Assembly (NCBI GenBank): GCA_001800315.1
Contig: MGVE01000020.1
Span: forward strand, 216,604-280,603
DNA length: 64,000 bases
Reading direction: 5' to 3'
From: Elusimicrobia bacterium RIFOXYA2_FULL_47_53
Lineage (GTDB): Bacteria; Elusimicrobiota; Endomicrobiia; Endomicrobiales; XYA2-FULL-47-53
Of the stretch, positions 51,670 through 61,132 are shown in pieces; position 1 is the stretch's first letter; each line of letters begins with the position of its first letter. A program made the translations under genes and the position numbers. A model generated the notes under the pieces. That model saw only the letters and a program-made list of their open reading frames with translations. It did no database searches and had not been told where the DNA came from.

Positions 51670-52464
51670 ATGAGCGTTACGATATTTTATTACACGGGAA
51701 CGGGTAATTCACTCTGGGTAGCCAGGAACCTGGCGTCCGTATTAAAAGACGCTGAGCCGAAGCCTATGTTATTGGATAAACCGGGCCCGCTTAATACCGC
51801 CTCGGATACGGTGGGGCTGGTATTTCCGGTGCATATGTGGGGCCTGCCGGCGCGGGTTATTGAGTTTGTCAAACGGCTTGAGGCTGACAAGGGCAAGTAT
51901 TATTTCGCCTGTGCCGTCAACGCCGGGCAGGTGGCCGCGACGCTTGTGCAGCTGAAAAAATTAATGGCCTCAAAAGGCATCACTCTCGGATCCGGCTTTG
52001 ATTTTGTGATGCCGTCCAACTATATACCCTGGGGCGGCGCGCCGGATACCGAAAAACAGAACAAGTTGTTTGAAAAAGCCGCGGAAAAGATTAAGCGCGC
52101 GGCTCCTTTGCTTGAGAGAAAGGCGCTCTCCGCTCCCGAGAAGGGTCCTTTATGGCAGAATATAATATTTTCAGCCATGCTTTACCCGGTTTCTGCCCCG
52201 CATATCCCGAAAATGGACAAAAGTTTTTTTGCCGACGATAAATGTAACGGCTGCGGGATATGCGCGCGTGTCTGCCCCGCGGGAAATATAGCTTTGCCGG
52301 GCGGCAGGCCGGCCTGGCAGGGCCGCTGTGAACAGTGTTTTGCCTGCCTGCAGTGGTGCCCCAAAGAGGCGATACAGTACGGCAAAAAGACTTCCGGCTA
52401 TAAAAGGTACCATCACCCGGAGATAAGGATTTCCGATATGTTTGTTGACGAAAAAAAGGTTTGA
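51670..52464 (+). CDS. EFR1 family ferredoxin (flavodoxin-like plus two [4Fe-4S])
   Basis: A 264-residue protein. The N-terminal flavodoxin-like domain begins IFYYTGTGNSLWVARNLA (FMN phosphate loop TGTGNS) and contains FPVHMWGLPARV. The C-terminal part has two [4Fe-4S] motifs, CNGCGICARVCPAGNI and CEQCFACLQWCPKEAI, each with the final Pro. EFR1 proteins are soluble electron carriers in anaerobes; partners are unknown. A GGAGAAACT ribosome site overlaps the end of the zincin gene. Confidence 0.9.
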   Translation: MSVTIFYYTGTGNSLWVARNLASVLKDAEPKPMLLDKPGPLNTASDTVGLVFPVHMWGLPARVIEFVKRLEADKGKYYFACAVNAGQVAATLVQLKKLMASKGITLGSGFDFVMPSNYIPWGGAPDTEKQNKLFEKAAEKIKRAAPLLERKALSAPEKGPLWQNIIFSAMLYPVSAPHIPKMDKSFFADDKCNGCGICARVCPAGNIALPGGRPAWQGRCEQCFACLQWCPKEAIQYGKKTSGYKRYHHPEIRISDMFVDEKKV

Positions 52465-52465
52465 T

Positions 52466-53155
52466 ATGCCAGGAAAAAAATTCGGTTTTTTTGCCGCCGC
52501 CGCCTTCGCAGCGCTTGTAGCCGCGGCATTTATAAAGATTGAGCGTTTTCCGGTTAACGCGGCGCTTTACGGCGACCACTGGATAAGCTGTTCCGGTGTT
52601 AAATACGGCATGTATCATTGCAAGGTATATTCAAAGGACGAGAAAAAGCTGATAAGAGAAAAAACATATATTTACCCGGGCTACTACGGCGCTCCCGCGG
52701 AAGCCGTGCTTTCAAAGAACATAATTAGATTTGAAGACGACGCTATATTCCTGCGGGGCAAGAAAAAATTAATAGCAAGCGATATACCGGAAGATTCGGC
52801 GCTTGTGCAGAGCATAAACGGCGGAGTATGGATAAACGCCAGGCAGGAAAAGACAAGCAAAAATCATTATGTCTGCACTGTTTACAATGTCAAAGACGGC
52901 AATATAGCTTCGTCGGGGCTCTACGCGTTAAAAAAGTATTACTGGGACGCCGTGAAGAAGAAGTCAGTTTACAGCGAGGTCAAGTCGGCCCCAAAATTTC
53001 TGGAATTTGTCTATTACGGCGGCGTCGGGATAACGCTTAAAAACAAGGTGGTTCTTATGCCGGCCGGCTGGATAGAATATCCGGAAGGCGCCAGAAGCGG
53101 CCTTCGGGTGGAGTATGACGAGGCCGGCAACGAGAAAAAAAGGGAAGAGTATTAG
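52466..53155 (+). CDS. Membrane-anchored protein of unknown function
   Basis: A 229-residue protein with one N-terminal membrane helix (KFGFFAAAAFAALVAAAFI) and an extracytoplasmic domain of mixed, Tyr- and Lys-rich sequence (HWISCSGVKYGMYHCKVYSK with two Cys that could form a disulfide; EYPEGARSGLRVEYDEAGNE at the end). The C-terminal VEYDEAGNEKKREEY resembles the MORN-like/toxin-antitoxin repeat end of wall proteins only weakly. I recognise no family. The start at 52466 lies one base after the previous stop; an in-frame TTG at 52442 is less likely. Confidence 0.65.
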   Translation: MPGKKFGFFAAAAFAALVAAAFIKIERFPVNAALYGDHWISCSGVKYGMYHCKVYSKDEKKLIREKTYIYPGYYGAPAEAVLSKNIIRFEDDAIFLRGKKKLIASDIPEDSALVQSINGGVWINARQEKTSKNHYVCTVYNVKDGNIASSGLYALKKYYWDAVKKKSVYSEVKSAPKFLEFVYYGGVGITLKNKVVLMPAGWIEYPEGARSGLRVEYDEAGNEKKREEY

Positions 53156-53187
53156 CCGGGCGGAGCTGTTCTTGGTAATAATGATTT

Positions 53188-54081
53188 ATGAAAATTAACT
53201 GGAATATTTTTAAGCTCATGCTCGGGATTACCGCGATAAGCTTCTCCCCGCTTGTGGTAAAACAGGTTTCTTTCGGGCCTACGGCCGGAGCGTTCTACCG
53301 TTCTTTATACGCGGCCGCGTTTCTTCTTGCCTGGTCAGTCATATTCTTTAAAAGGGAGTTTGGCTCCGGTAACTACAAGTGGCTGCCTTTTGCCGTAATA
53401 GGCGGGGTATCACTGGGCATTGACCTTATTATATGGCACCGTTCAATTCTTTATCTGGGAGCGGGCCCGGCGACCTTTCTCGGAAACTCGCAGATAATTT
53501 TCGTCGTGATTTTCGCCGCGCTGGTCTTTAAGGAAAAAATCACGCTTTCTTTCGGTTTATACGCAGGGGCCATAATGCTCGGTCTTTACCTTTTGATACC
53601 CGACGCGGTCAATACCGTGACAAAGCCGACGGGTTACATTTACGGGCTTATCGTAGGGTTGACCTATGCCGTTATGCTTATCAGCATGCGCTACGCCAAA
53701 AGCCGTTCGGGCAAAGGTTACCCGGAAATTTTGTCGCTTTGCGTTATATTCGCGGCCTCGGCCGCGGCTATTGCTTTTCACGCGCTTTTTCTGGAGCGCG
53801 CGACACTCGCGGTTTTTGATCTTAAAAGCCATGTCCTGATGGCCCTGACCGCCCTCTTCGCGCAGGCGGTTGGCTGGTATCTCATAAAAACGAACATCAC
53901 CAAGATACCGGCGCACGAAGGCAGCCTGCTGCTGATACTTCAGCCGATACTTGCGACTATCTGGGGAATAATATTGTTTAAAGAGCCCATGAGCGCCGTT
54001 CAGTTTTTCGGCGTGGCGCTTGCCTCGGCAGGTATCGCGCTTTTTGTGTTTAAAACAAATTCCGGAGTTTTGGAAGAATAA
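53188..54081 (+). CDS. EamA-type (DMT) transporter
   Basis: A 297-residue membrane protein with ten helices arranged as two EamA repeats (SFSPLVVKQVSFGPTAGAFYR in the first, IPAHEGSLLLILQPILATIW in the second). Substrates of EamA carriers are metabolites such as amino acids or nucleotides; the sequence does not tell which. The start is ATG 26 bp after a TTCTTGG stretch with no strong ribosome site. Confidence 0.88.
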   Translation: MKINWNIFKLMLGITAISFSPLVVKQVSFGPTAGAFYRSLYAAAFLLAWSVIFFKREFGSGNYKWLPFAVIGGVSLGIDLIIWHRSILYLGAGPATFLGNSQIIFVVIFAALVFKEKITLSFGLYAGAIMLGLYLLIPDAVNTVTKPTGYIYGLIVGLTYAVMLISMRYAKSRSGKGYPEILSLCVIFAASAAAIAFHALFLERATLAVFDLKSHVLMALTALFAQAVGWYLIKTNITKIPAHEGSLLLILQPILATIWGIILFKEPMSAVQFFGVALASAGIALFVFKTNSGVLEE

Positions 54082-54180
54082 ACCCGGATAATCGCGATTT
54101 TTCGCGCGATACGCGTTGTTAGCGCGGGCGGTTAGTTGACCTGGCCGGCCGGGGCCTTTAAAGGCGGAGGTTGTCCTGAA

Positions 54181-55215
54181 ATGCGTAAATTAATAATGCT
54201 TGCCGTATCAGGTTTATTTCTTTTGTCTATCGGAGGGGCTCAAATGAAATATCAAAAGGCTACTTTCGCGGGAGGCTGTTTCTGGTGCATGGAACCGCCC
54301 TTTAAAAATCAACCCGGAGTTATAAGCGTCACCTCCGGCTACACCGGAGGCGGCACCGCCTCTCCGAGTTACGAGGAGGTTTCGTCCGGTAAAACCGGGC
54401 ACTATGAGGCCGTGGAAGTCGCCTATGACCCTTCGCGGGTCAGTTACGAGCAGCTGCTTGATATTTTCTGGCGCCAGATAGACCCCACCGACCCCGTAGG
54501 CCAGTTTGCCGATAAGGGCAGCCAGTACAAAACCGCGATTTTTTACCATAGCGAGGAGCAGAGGCTTTTGGCGCAGAAATCAAAAGACGCGCTTGACAGG
54601 TCGGGAAAGTTTGACAGGCCCATAGAGACCAAAATACTTAAAGCCGCAGAATTCTACAAAGCCGAGGATTATCATCAGAATTACTACTTAAAGAATCCTT
54701 CCAACTATAAAACCTATAAAAAATTTTCCGGCCGGGAAGATTTTATAGAAAAAAACTGGGGCGCCGCTCAGGCGGGCAGAAAGCTTTCCGAAACGGAACT
54801 GAAGAAAAAGCTTACCCCCATGCAGTACAAAGTGACCCGGGAAAACTCCACGGAGCCGCCGTTTAAAAATGAATACTGGGACAACAAAAGCGAAGGGATT
54901 TATGTGGATGTGGCAAGCGGCGAGGTTCTTTTCAGCTCGCTTGACAAATTTGACTCCGGCTGCGGCTGGCCCTCTTTTACTAAACCCGTTGACGCCGGAG
55001 CCGTAACCGAAAGAACCGATTCGTCGCTGGGCATGGAAAGGACCGAGGTCAGAAGCAAGGGCTCTGATTCTCATCTGGGCCATGTTTTCAATGACGGCCC
55101 AAAACCGGGAGGCCTGCGCTACTGCATTAATTCAGCAGCGCTTAAATTTATACCGCTCAAAGATATGGAGAAAGAGGGCTATGGGGAGTATTTGAGGCTT
55201 TTCAAGGCAAAGTAG
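54181..55215 (+). CDS. msrAB: Exported MsrA-MsrB fusion (methionine sulfoxide reductase)
   Basis: A 344-residue fusion. Signal peptide 1-20 ([19 protein letters not shown]). MsrA domain (about 22-190) with the catalytic Cys in [13 protein letters not shown] and [20 protein letters not shown]. MsrB domain (about 205-340) with [12 protein letters not shown] and the catalytic Cys in [14 protein letters not shown]; the zinc-binding CxxC pairs of many MsrB are absent. It reduces both sulfoxide stereoisomers in exported proteins. ATG 54181 has GGCGGAGG upstream and produces the signal peptide; the ATG at 54136 would place 15 residues before it. Confidence 0.92.
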   Translation: MRKLIMLAVSGLFLLSIGGAQMKYQKATFAGGCFWCMEPPFKNQPGVISVTSGYTGGGTASPSYEEVSSGKTGHYEAVEVAYDPSRVSYEQLLDIFWRQIDPTDPVGQFADKGSQYKTAIFYHSEEQRLLAQKSKDALDRSGKFDRPIETKILKAAEFYKAEDYHQNYYLKNPSNYKTYKKFSGREDFIEKNWGAAQAGRKLSETELKKKLTPMQYKVTRENSTEPPFKNEYWDNKSEGIYVDVASGEVLFSSLDKFDSGCGWPSFTKPVDAGAVTERTDSSLGMERTEVRSKGSDSHLGHVFNDGPKPGGLRYCINSAALKFIPLKDMEKEGYGEYLRLFKAK

Positions 55216-55252
55216 GGGGGGGCAGCCGGCGCCAGGAAAGTTAAAAATATTT

Positions 55253-55282
55253 TTGACATTGATGTTGCAAAATTAAAATAAT
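55253..55282 (+). promoter_or_regulatory. Promoter of the cold-shock gene
   Basis: TTGACA (55253-55258), 18-bp spacer, AATAAT (55277-55282). It would give a leader of about 90 nt with G/C-rich pairing segments, typical of cold-shock genes whose leader changes structure with temperature. Confidence 0.55.
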
Positions 55283-55378
55283 ATGCTATATTATGTCTGA
55301 AGTCCCGCTAAATGCAGGGGCTCAGAACGAACGCTCCAGCAATAAAGGCGGGGCAGGAAAAAAGTAGGTGAGTTAGTA

Positions 55379-55582
55379 ATGGCACGCGGTAAAGTGAAGT
55401 GGTTCAACGATGCGAAAGGTTTTGGATTTATTTCCAACGACGACGGCAGCGGAGATGTATTCGTACATTTTTCAGCTATAGCGTCAGAAGGATTTAAGAC
55501 CTTGTCAGAAGGCGACGCAGTTGAGTTTGATGTGGAAACCTCAGACAAAGGCCCCAAAGCAGCTAATGTAAAAAAGGTATAA
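55379..55582 (+). CDS. csp: Cold-shock protein (CspA family)
   Basis: A 67-residue OB-fold protein with RNP1 KGFGFISND and RNP2 VFVHFSAI, preceded by GKVKWFNDA. It binds single-stranded nucleic acid as an RNA chaperone. The long leader, the ribosome site around GTAGGTGAG and the terminator right after it make it a single-gene unit. Confidence 0.96.
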   Translation: MARGKVKWFNDAKGFGFISNDDGSGDVFVHFSAIASEGFKTLSEGDAVEFDVETSDKGPKAANVKKV

Positions 55583-55607
55583 ACTTTCCTTACATTAATA
55601 AAATAAA

Positions 55608-55636
55608 ACCCTCGATTTTTAGTCGGGGGTTTTTTA
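55608..55636 (+). terminator. Terminator after the cold-shock gene
   Basis: ACCCTCGA / TCGGGGGT (8 bp, one G-U pair) with a 7-nt loop, followed by TTTTTTATTTT. Confidence 0.88.
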
Positions 55637-55654
55637 TTTTTGGGCTAAAAGTAA

Positions 55655-55683
55655 TTGACAAGAAAGGTGTTTTTTAATATACT
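55655..55683 (+). promoter_or_regulatory. Promoter of the KaiC-like/HTH/cupin gene
   Basis: TTGACA (55655-55660), 17-bp spacer, TATACT (55678-55683), 24 bp before the GTG start. Confidence 0.8.
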
Positions 55684-55707
55684 TTCCGAACATAAAAGGG
55701 GTTCAGA

Positions 55708-57000
55708 GTGTCCGACAATAAAGTCAGTTCCGGAATAGAAAATTTAGACAAGCTGATAAATTATCTCAATATAGGAGATAATGTTATCTGGCATGTGGAA
55801 ACCGGCGCTTTCGTGGAACTTTACTGCAGGGCTTTTGTGGCCGCTTCCCTCAAGGACGGAAAAGATGTAATATTTGTCAATTTCAATACCTCGCCCAGGA
55901 ATGTCATGGCTAAAATGGGCGATATAATAAATAACGAAAAGGTAACGGTAATAGACTGCTTTACATCCGGAAAGGGAGAAAATTCAAAGCTTTTTCTGGA
56001 TCTTTATAAAACAGCTTATAAGAAATACAAATGCAATATAGTCAGGGTTGATAAACCCAGCGATGTTACAAATTTCATCAACGAAATAAACAAAATTGAG
56101 GAAAGCCATCCGCGCGCGAGATATGTTTTTGACAGCTTAACCGGTATGATGGACCTCTGGGGCAGCGCCGAGAGCGCTTTGAAGTTCTTCACCAGACAGT
56201 GTCCCAGGCTCTACGAACTTGACACTATAGCCTACTGGATAGTTGAGAAAAACGCGCACAGCGAAGAGTTTCGCGCCCAGATAAACCACATAACCCAGGT
56301 GGTTATAGACATATCCATTGATGACGGCGTGTGCAACCTTATGATAGTTAAGGCCGAGAACAGGTTCGGCCCGGAAATACTCAAACCCCATTCTTACGAA
56401 GTAATAAATTCCAACATTGAGTTTCTTGAAAAAAGCGGCGAAGATCCTGTAAATATCGGCGGCAGGGTGAGGGAAATACGCCAGAGGAAAGAAATTTCGC
56501 AGGCCCAGCTGGCCGCTGACGCAGGGGTGACGCCGAGCACCATTTCCCAGCTGGAGAAAAACGCTATCAAGCTTTCTCTCCCGGCATTGTTTCGCCTGAC
56601 CAGGGCTTTGAATATTTCCATGGGCGCTCTGCTTGATGAAAGGCCTTCTCAGCCTTCGCAATTCATGCTTCGCGCCAAAAACCGTGCCTTAAGCGTGGAT
56701 ACCGATAACAGAAAGTTCAAGGGTGTTATAACCTCGTCGGTCATCCCGCAGAACAGCGCCAATAAGATGGAAGCCTATGTTATTGAGTTCGCGCCGGGGG
56801 TAAAGATAGACAGTCATTTTTTCTCGTATAAAGGCAATGAGTTCGGATTCGTTCTTTCCGGGAACATGGAGCTGAAAATGAGGGAAAGGATGTATATGTT
56901 AAACGAGGGCGACGCGGTTTATTTTTCCAAGGATGTGCCGCAATGCTGGGAAAATAATACGGATAAAGACTCCCGGCTTCTCTGGATCATATTAAGGTAA
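55708..57000 (+). CDS. KaiC-like / XRE-HTH / cupin transcription regulator
   Basis: A 430-residue three-domain protein. Residues 1-235 resemble the RecA/KaiC fold (GIENLDKLINYLNIGD start; Walker-B-like ARYVFDSLTGMM) but the P-loop is lost (VIWHVETGAFVELY). Residues about 250-310 are an XRE helix-turn-helix (ISQAQLAADAGVTPSTISQLE), and 345-430 a cupin (EFAPGVKIDSHFFSYKGNEFG, LNEGDAVYFSKDVPQCWENN). It should bind DNA and a small ligand. It starts with GTG. The next gene downstream on the same strand is gdhA, and operator-like repeats lie between, so control of glutamate dehydrogenase is a good guess (inference). Confidence 0.78.
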   Translation: MSDNKVSSGIENLDKLINYLNIGDNVIWHVETGAFVELYCRAFVAASLKDGKDVIFVNFNTSPRNVMAKMGDIINNEKVTVIDCFTSGKGENSKLFLDLYKTAYKKYKCNIVRVDKPSDVTNFINEINKIEESHPRARYVFDSLTGMMDLWGSAESALKFFTRQCPRLYELDTIAYWIVEKNAHSEEFRAQINHITQVVIDISIDDGVCNLMIVKAENRFGPEILKPHSYEVINSNIEFLEKSGEDPVNIGGRVREIRQRKEISQAQLAADAGVTPSTISQLEKNAIKLSLPALFRLTRALNISMGALLDERPSQPSQFMLRAKNRALSVDTDNRKFKGVITSSVIPQNSANKMEAYVIEFAPGVKIDSHFFSYKGNEFGFVLSGNMELKMRERMYMLNEGDAVYFSKDVPQCWENNTDKDSRLLWIILR

Positions 57001-57007
57001 ATTTTTT

Positions 57008-57036
57008 TTGACTTTTGTGTTAAGCAGGACTTAATT
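57008..57036 (+). promoter_or_regulatory. Promoter candidate upstream of gdhA
   Basis: TTGACT (57008-57013), 17-bp spacer, TTAATT (57031-57036). The first TTAA-type inverted repeat (57020-57034) covers its spacer and -10 box, so a bound protein would block it. Confidence 0.45.
57020..57034 (+). repeat. Operator-like inverted repeat, copy 1
   Basis: TTAAGCAGGACTTAA: TTAAG/CTTAA arms around 5 bp, preceded by GTG. A related copy begins exactly 60 bp downstream. Confidence 0.55.
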
Positions 57037-57079
57037 TTCGCGTCAATAATTAAGCGCGGATATTTTTTTACGAACCGTG

Positions 57080-57094
57080 TTAATTGGCACTTAA
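57080..57094 (+). repeat. Operator-like inverted repeat, copy 2
   Basis: TTAATTGGCACTTAA, also preceded by GTG and a T-run. It shares the TTAA...(G/A)CACTTAA-type layout with copy 1. Confidence 0.5.
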
Positions 57095-57147
57095 TAAATG
57101 GCGAAAAATCACATGGTTTGTTTAGTGTGGATTAAATACTTATTATG

Positions 57148-57314
57148 GGTGGCGAAGTAGCGGACTAAGGCTGTTTCAATGAAGAAAGAGCCGGGCCGTA
57201 CGGGTAAATTGGTCTGCCGCAACGATGCGGCAGGTTCAATGGAGCACTCCCGCAGGAAAAGATGGCGCAATGATGCGTCATAAGATTCCAGGTTCGTCCG
57301 CTGACTGAGCCGCC
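57148..57314 (+). ncRNA. Structured leader RNA upstream of gdhA
   Basis: Long-range pairing closes a 167-nt domain: GGTGGC (57148-57153) with GCCGCC (57309-57314) and AGCGGAC (57159-57165) with GTCCGCT (57296-57302), a perfect 7-bp helix across 130 nt. Inside are a 7-bp hairpin CTGCCGC-AACGAT-GCGGCAG (near 57214-57233), a second hairpin TGGCGCA/TGCGTCA (near 57263-57280) and a GGCT/AGCC stem. A further hairpin (57341-57366) stands before the gdhA ribosome site. It is non-coding in all frames I checked. It could be a riboswitch or an independent RNA; I match no known class. Confidence 0.6.
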
Positions 57315-57382
57315 ATTAATATAGAAAGAAGTTGAAAAAGCGCGTCCGGCAACGCTGCCGAACGCGGCACCGCGTTTAATGA

Positions 57383-58759
<1,377 letters not shown>

Positions 58760-58830
58760 TCCGCGTTTAATTTACAAATTGAGCAAAGGCGGCGCGCGCG
58801 GCCGCGAAAACTAATTAAACGAGGAATTAT

Positions 58831-59676
58831 ATGTATCCGATAACGGCAAAAGAAGTTTTGGCTGATTCCATAAAGAAAATTGAAGTAACGGCTCCTGATA
58901 TCGCTAAAAGAGCGAAAGCCGGGCAATTTGTCATTATAAGGGTATCGTCAAAGGGAGAAAGAATTCCCCTGACAATAGCCGACAAAAATGAGAAAAACGG
59001 CACGGTCTCGCTCATTTTCCAGGAGATTGGAAAAACTACGCTGGCTCTGGGCAGGCTAAATGCCGGAGACAGCATTATGGATATCGTAGGCCCTCTCGGC
59101 CACCCGACTGAAAGCGTGAAGCACGGAACCGTCGTCGCTATCGGCGGCGGAGTTGGTGCGGCTGAGATTTTGCCGGTATCGCGCATGTACAGGGAATGCG
59201 GCAACGATGTTATAGGAATAATCGGCGCAAGGACCCGTGATCTCGTGATACTTGAACGCGAGATGACGGGCTCCTGCGGCCGTTTATTTGTGGCCACGGA
59301 CGACGGTTCAGCCGGGCGGAAAGGTTTTGTTACCGATGTGCTCAAAGAACTCATTGAAAAAGGCGATAAGATAGACCTCGTTTACGCCATTGGGCCTGTT
59401 CCGATGATGCGCGCCATAGCAAACCTGACGAAACCCTTCGGAATAAAGACCGTGGTATCGCTTAATCCGATAATGATTGACGGCACGGGTATGTGCGGCG
59501 CGTGCCGGGTTACGGTGGGCAGCGAAACAAAATTTGCCTGCGTGGACGGCCCTGAGTTTGACGGCCATCAGGTCCATTGGGACGAGCTTATCCAAAGGCT
59601 TTCGGCTTTTAAGGTTAATGAAAATAACGCCACTGAAAATTATAAGAGGGTATGCAAATGCGACCAACACGCATAA
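58831..59676 (+). CDS. nfnA: NfnA-type FAD/[2Fe-2S] subunit of ferredoxin:NADP oxidoreductase
   Basis: A 281-residue ferredoxin-NADP reductase-fold protein: FAD domain with RIPLTIADKNEK, NAD domain with VAIGGGVGAAEILPV and a C-terminal [2Fe-2S] loop GTGMCGACRVTVGSETKFAC. This is the small subunit of NfnAB (also annotated as sulfide dehydrogenase beta), which couples NADH and ferredoxin to NADPH by electron bifurcation. The 3' end overlaps nfnB by 25 bp. The gene lies 71 bp after gdhA on the same strand. Confidence 0.88.
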   Translation: MYPITAKEVLADSIKKIEVTAPDIAKRAKAGQFVIIRVSSKGERIPLTIADKNEKNGTVSLIFQEIGKTTLALGRLNAGDSIMDIVGPLGHPTESVKHGTVVAIGGGVGAAEILPVSRMYRECGNDVIGIIGARTRDLVILEREMTGSCGRLFVATDDGSAGRKGFVTDVLKELIEKGDKIDLVYAIGPVPMMRAIANLTKPFGIKTVVSLNPIMIDGTGMCGACRVTVGSETKFACVDGPEFDGHQVHWDELIQRLSAFKVNENNATENYKRVCKCDQHA

Positions 59677-61052
59677 ATATGCCGCAGAGGCCCGCGCGGG
59701 AAAGGGCCCGGGATTTTATAGAGGTCAACCTTGGTTACAGCAGCCGGCAGGCGCAGGAGGAGGCCCAAAGATGCCTTCAGTGTAAAACGCGCCCCTGCGT
59801 GGCGGGCTGTCCCGTAGGAATAAGTATTCCTGATTTTATTAAAGCTATCGCGGAAAACCGTATGCCTGACGCGGTAAAAATTTTAAAGGACAAAAACAGC
59901 CTGCCGGCTGTATGCGGCAGGGTCTGCCCTCAGGAGGACCAGTGCGAAAAGAAATGCGTGCTGTTAAAATCCGGGCATCCGGTTGCCATAGGGCACCTGG
60001 AGAGATACGCCGCCGACTGGGAAAAGGAAAATGATGTTTCCCGGCAGGCGTGCGCGGCCTTTGATGTGACCGAACCCAGGGTGGCTATAGTTGGTTCCGG
60101 CCCCGCGGGCCTTACCTGTGCCGGAGAACTTGTAAAGTTCGGTTTTGATGTTACGATATTTGAATCTCTGCACGATACGGGCGGCGTTCTGCGCTACGGC
60201 ATACCGGAATTCAGGCTTCCTAAAAAAATCCTGGATTATGAGCTGAACTGCCTGAAGAAGCGCGGCGTTAAAATATTTACCAACACGCTGATAGGCCGCA
60301 CGAAATCCATAGACGACCTTTTTTCCGAAGGTTTTGAGGCGATATTTTTAGGAGTCGGCGCGGGACTGCCGAAGTTTATGCGGGTGCCCGGCGAGAATCT
60401 GAACAATATTTTTTCAGCCAACGAATTTCTGTCAAGAGTAAACCTTATGAACGCCTATATGTTCCCGGAGTACGATACTCCCGTTCCTGAAGGAAAAAGA
60501 GTCGCGGTTATAGGCGGCGGCAACACGGCCATGGACTCTGCGAGAACGGCTCTGCGGCTCGGAGCCTCGGAAGTTACCCTGATTTACCGCCGTTCAAAAC
60601 AGGAGATGCCGGCCCGCGTTGAAGAGGTTCATCACGCGGAGGAAGAGGGTATAAAATTTGCTTTTTTGACGGATCCCCTGGGATACAAGGGTGATGAAAG
60701 GGGTTTTGTTAAAGAGGTTGAATGTTTAGAAATGGAGCTTGGCGAGCCGGACGAATCGGGCCGGCGCAAGCCGCGTCCCGTCAAAGGCTCAAATTTTGTC
60801 ATGCCGATAGACATGGCGGTTGTGGCCATCGGGCTCTCGCCAAACCCTCTTTTGCCCAGGCTCACTAAAGGACTTGAAACAACCGATTGGGGCGAACTTA
60901 AAATAGATAATGATTTTATGACTACCAAAAAAGGAGTTTTCGCGGGCGGCGATATTGTGGGCGGAGAGACGGTTATACAGGCTATGGGAATGGGTAAGGA
61001 TGCGGCCCAGTCCATAAAGCAGTATATGTTTCAGAAACGAATGGAATGCTAA
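59652..61052 (+). CDS. nfnB: NfnB-type large subunit (GltD-like NADPH oxidoreductase)
   Basis: A 466-residue protein. The N-terminal [4Fe-4S] domain has CLQCKTRPCVAGCPVGI and CGRVCPQEDQCEKKC; the FAD site is VAIVGSGPAGLTCAGELVKFG (shown to 20 residues it is VAIVGSGPAGLTCAGELVKF) and the NADPH site VAVIGGGNTAMDSARTALRL. It is named GltA or NADPH-dependent glutamate synthase small chain in many genomes, but the pairing with NfnA, and the lack of a large glutamate synthase gene, supports NfnB. The 25-bp overlap with nfnA shows coupled translation. Confidence 0.9.
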   Translation: MQMRPTRINMPQRPARERARDFIEVNLGYSSRQAQEEAQRCLQCKTRPCVAGCPVGISIPDFIKAIAENRMPDAVKILKDKNSLPAVCGRVCPQEDQCEKKCVLLKSGHPVAIGHLERYAADWEKENDVSRQACAAFDVTEPRVAIVGSGPAGLTCAGELVKFGFDVTIFESLHDTGGVLRYGIPEFRLPKKILDYELNCLKKRGVKIFTNTLIGRTKSIDDLFSEGFEAIFLGVGAGLPKFMRVPGENLNNIFSANEFLSRVNLMNAYMFPEYDTPVPEGKRVAVIGGGNTAMDSARTALRLGASEVTLIYRRSKQEMPARVEEVHHAEEEGIKFAFLTDPLGYKGDERGFVKEVECLEMELGEPDESGRRKPRPVKGSNFVMPIDMAVVAIGLSPNPLLPRLTKGLETTDWGELKIDNDFMTTKKGVFAGGDIVGGETVIQAMGMGKDAAQSIKQYMFQKRMEC

Positions 61053-61132
61053 GCGTATCCCCCGGGTTTATTGTTTGAGATAATTTTGCTATCATATACG
61101 GCAATAAAACAATTTCCATTCCGGGGAAAATA

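Noticed and set aside
57148..57314. Known riboswitch or housekeeping RNA (glutamine, cobalamin, lysine, SAM, T-box, RNase P, tmRNA, SRP)
   Set aside because: The conserved core sequences of these classes as I know them are absent; only the short word GAAGTAG recalls the glutamine motif.
59652..61052. Small subunit of NADPH glutamate synthase
   Set aside because: No large glutamate synthase subunit is nearby, and the overlapping partner gene is NfnA-like, so NfnB fits better.
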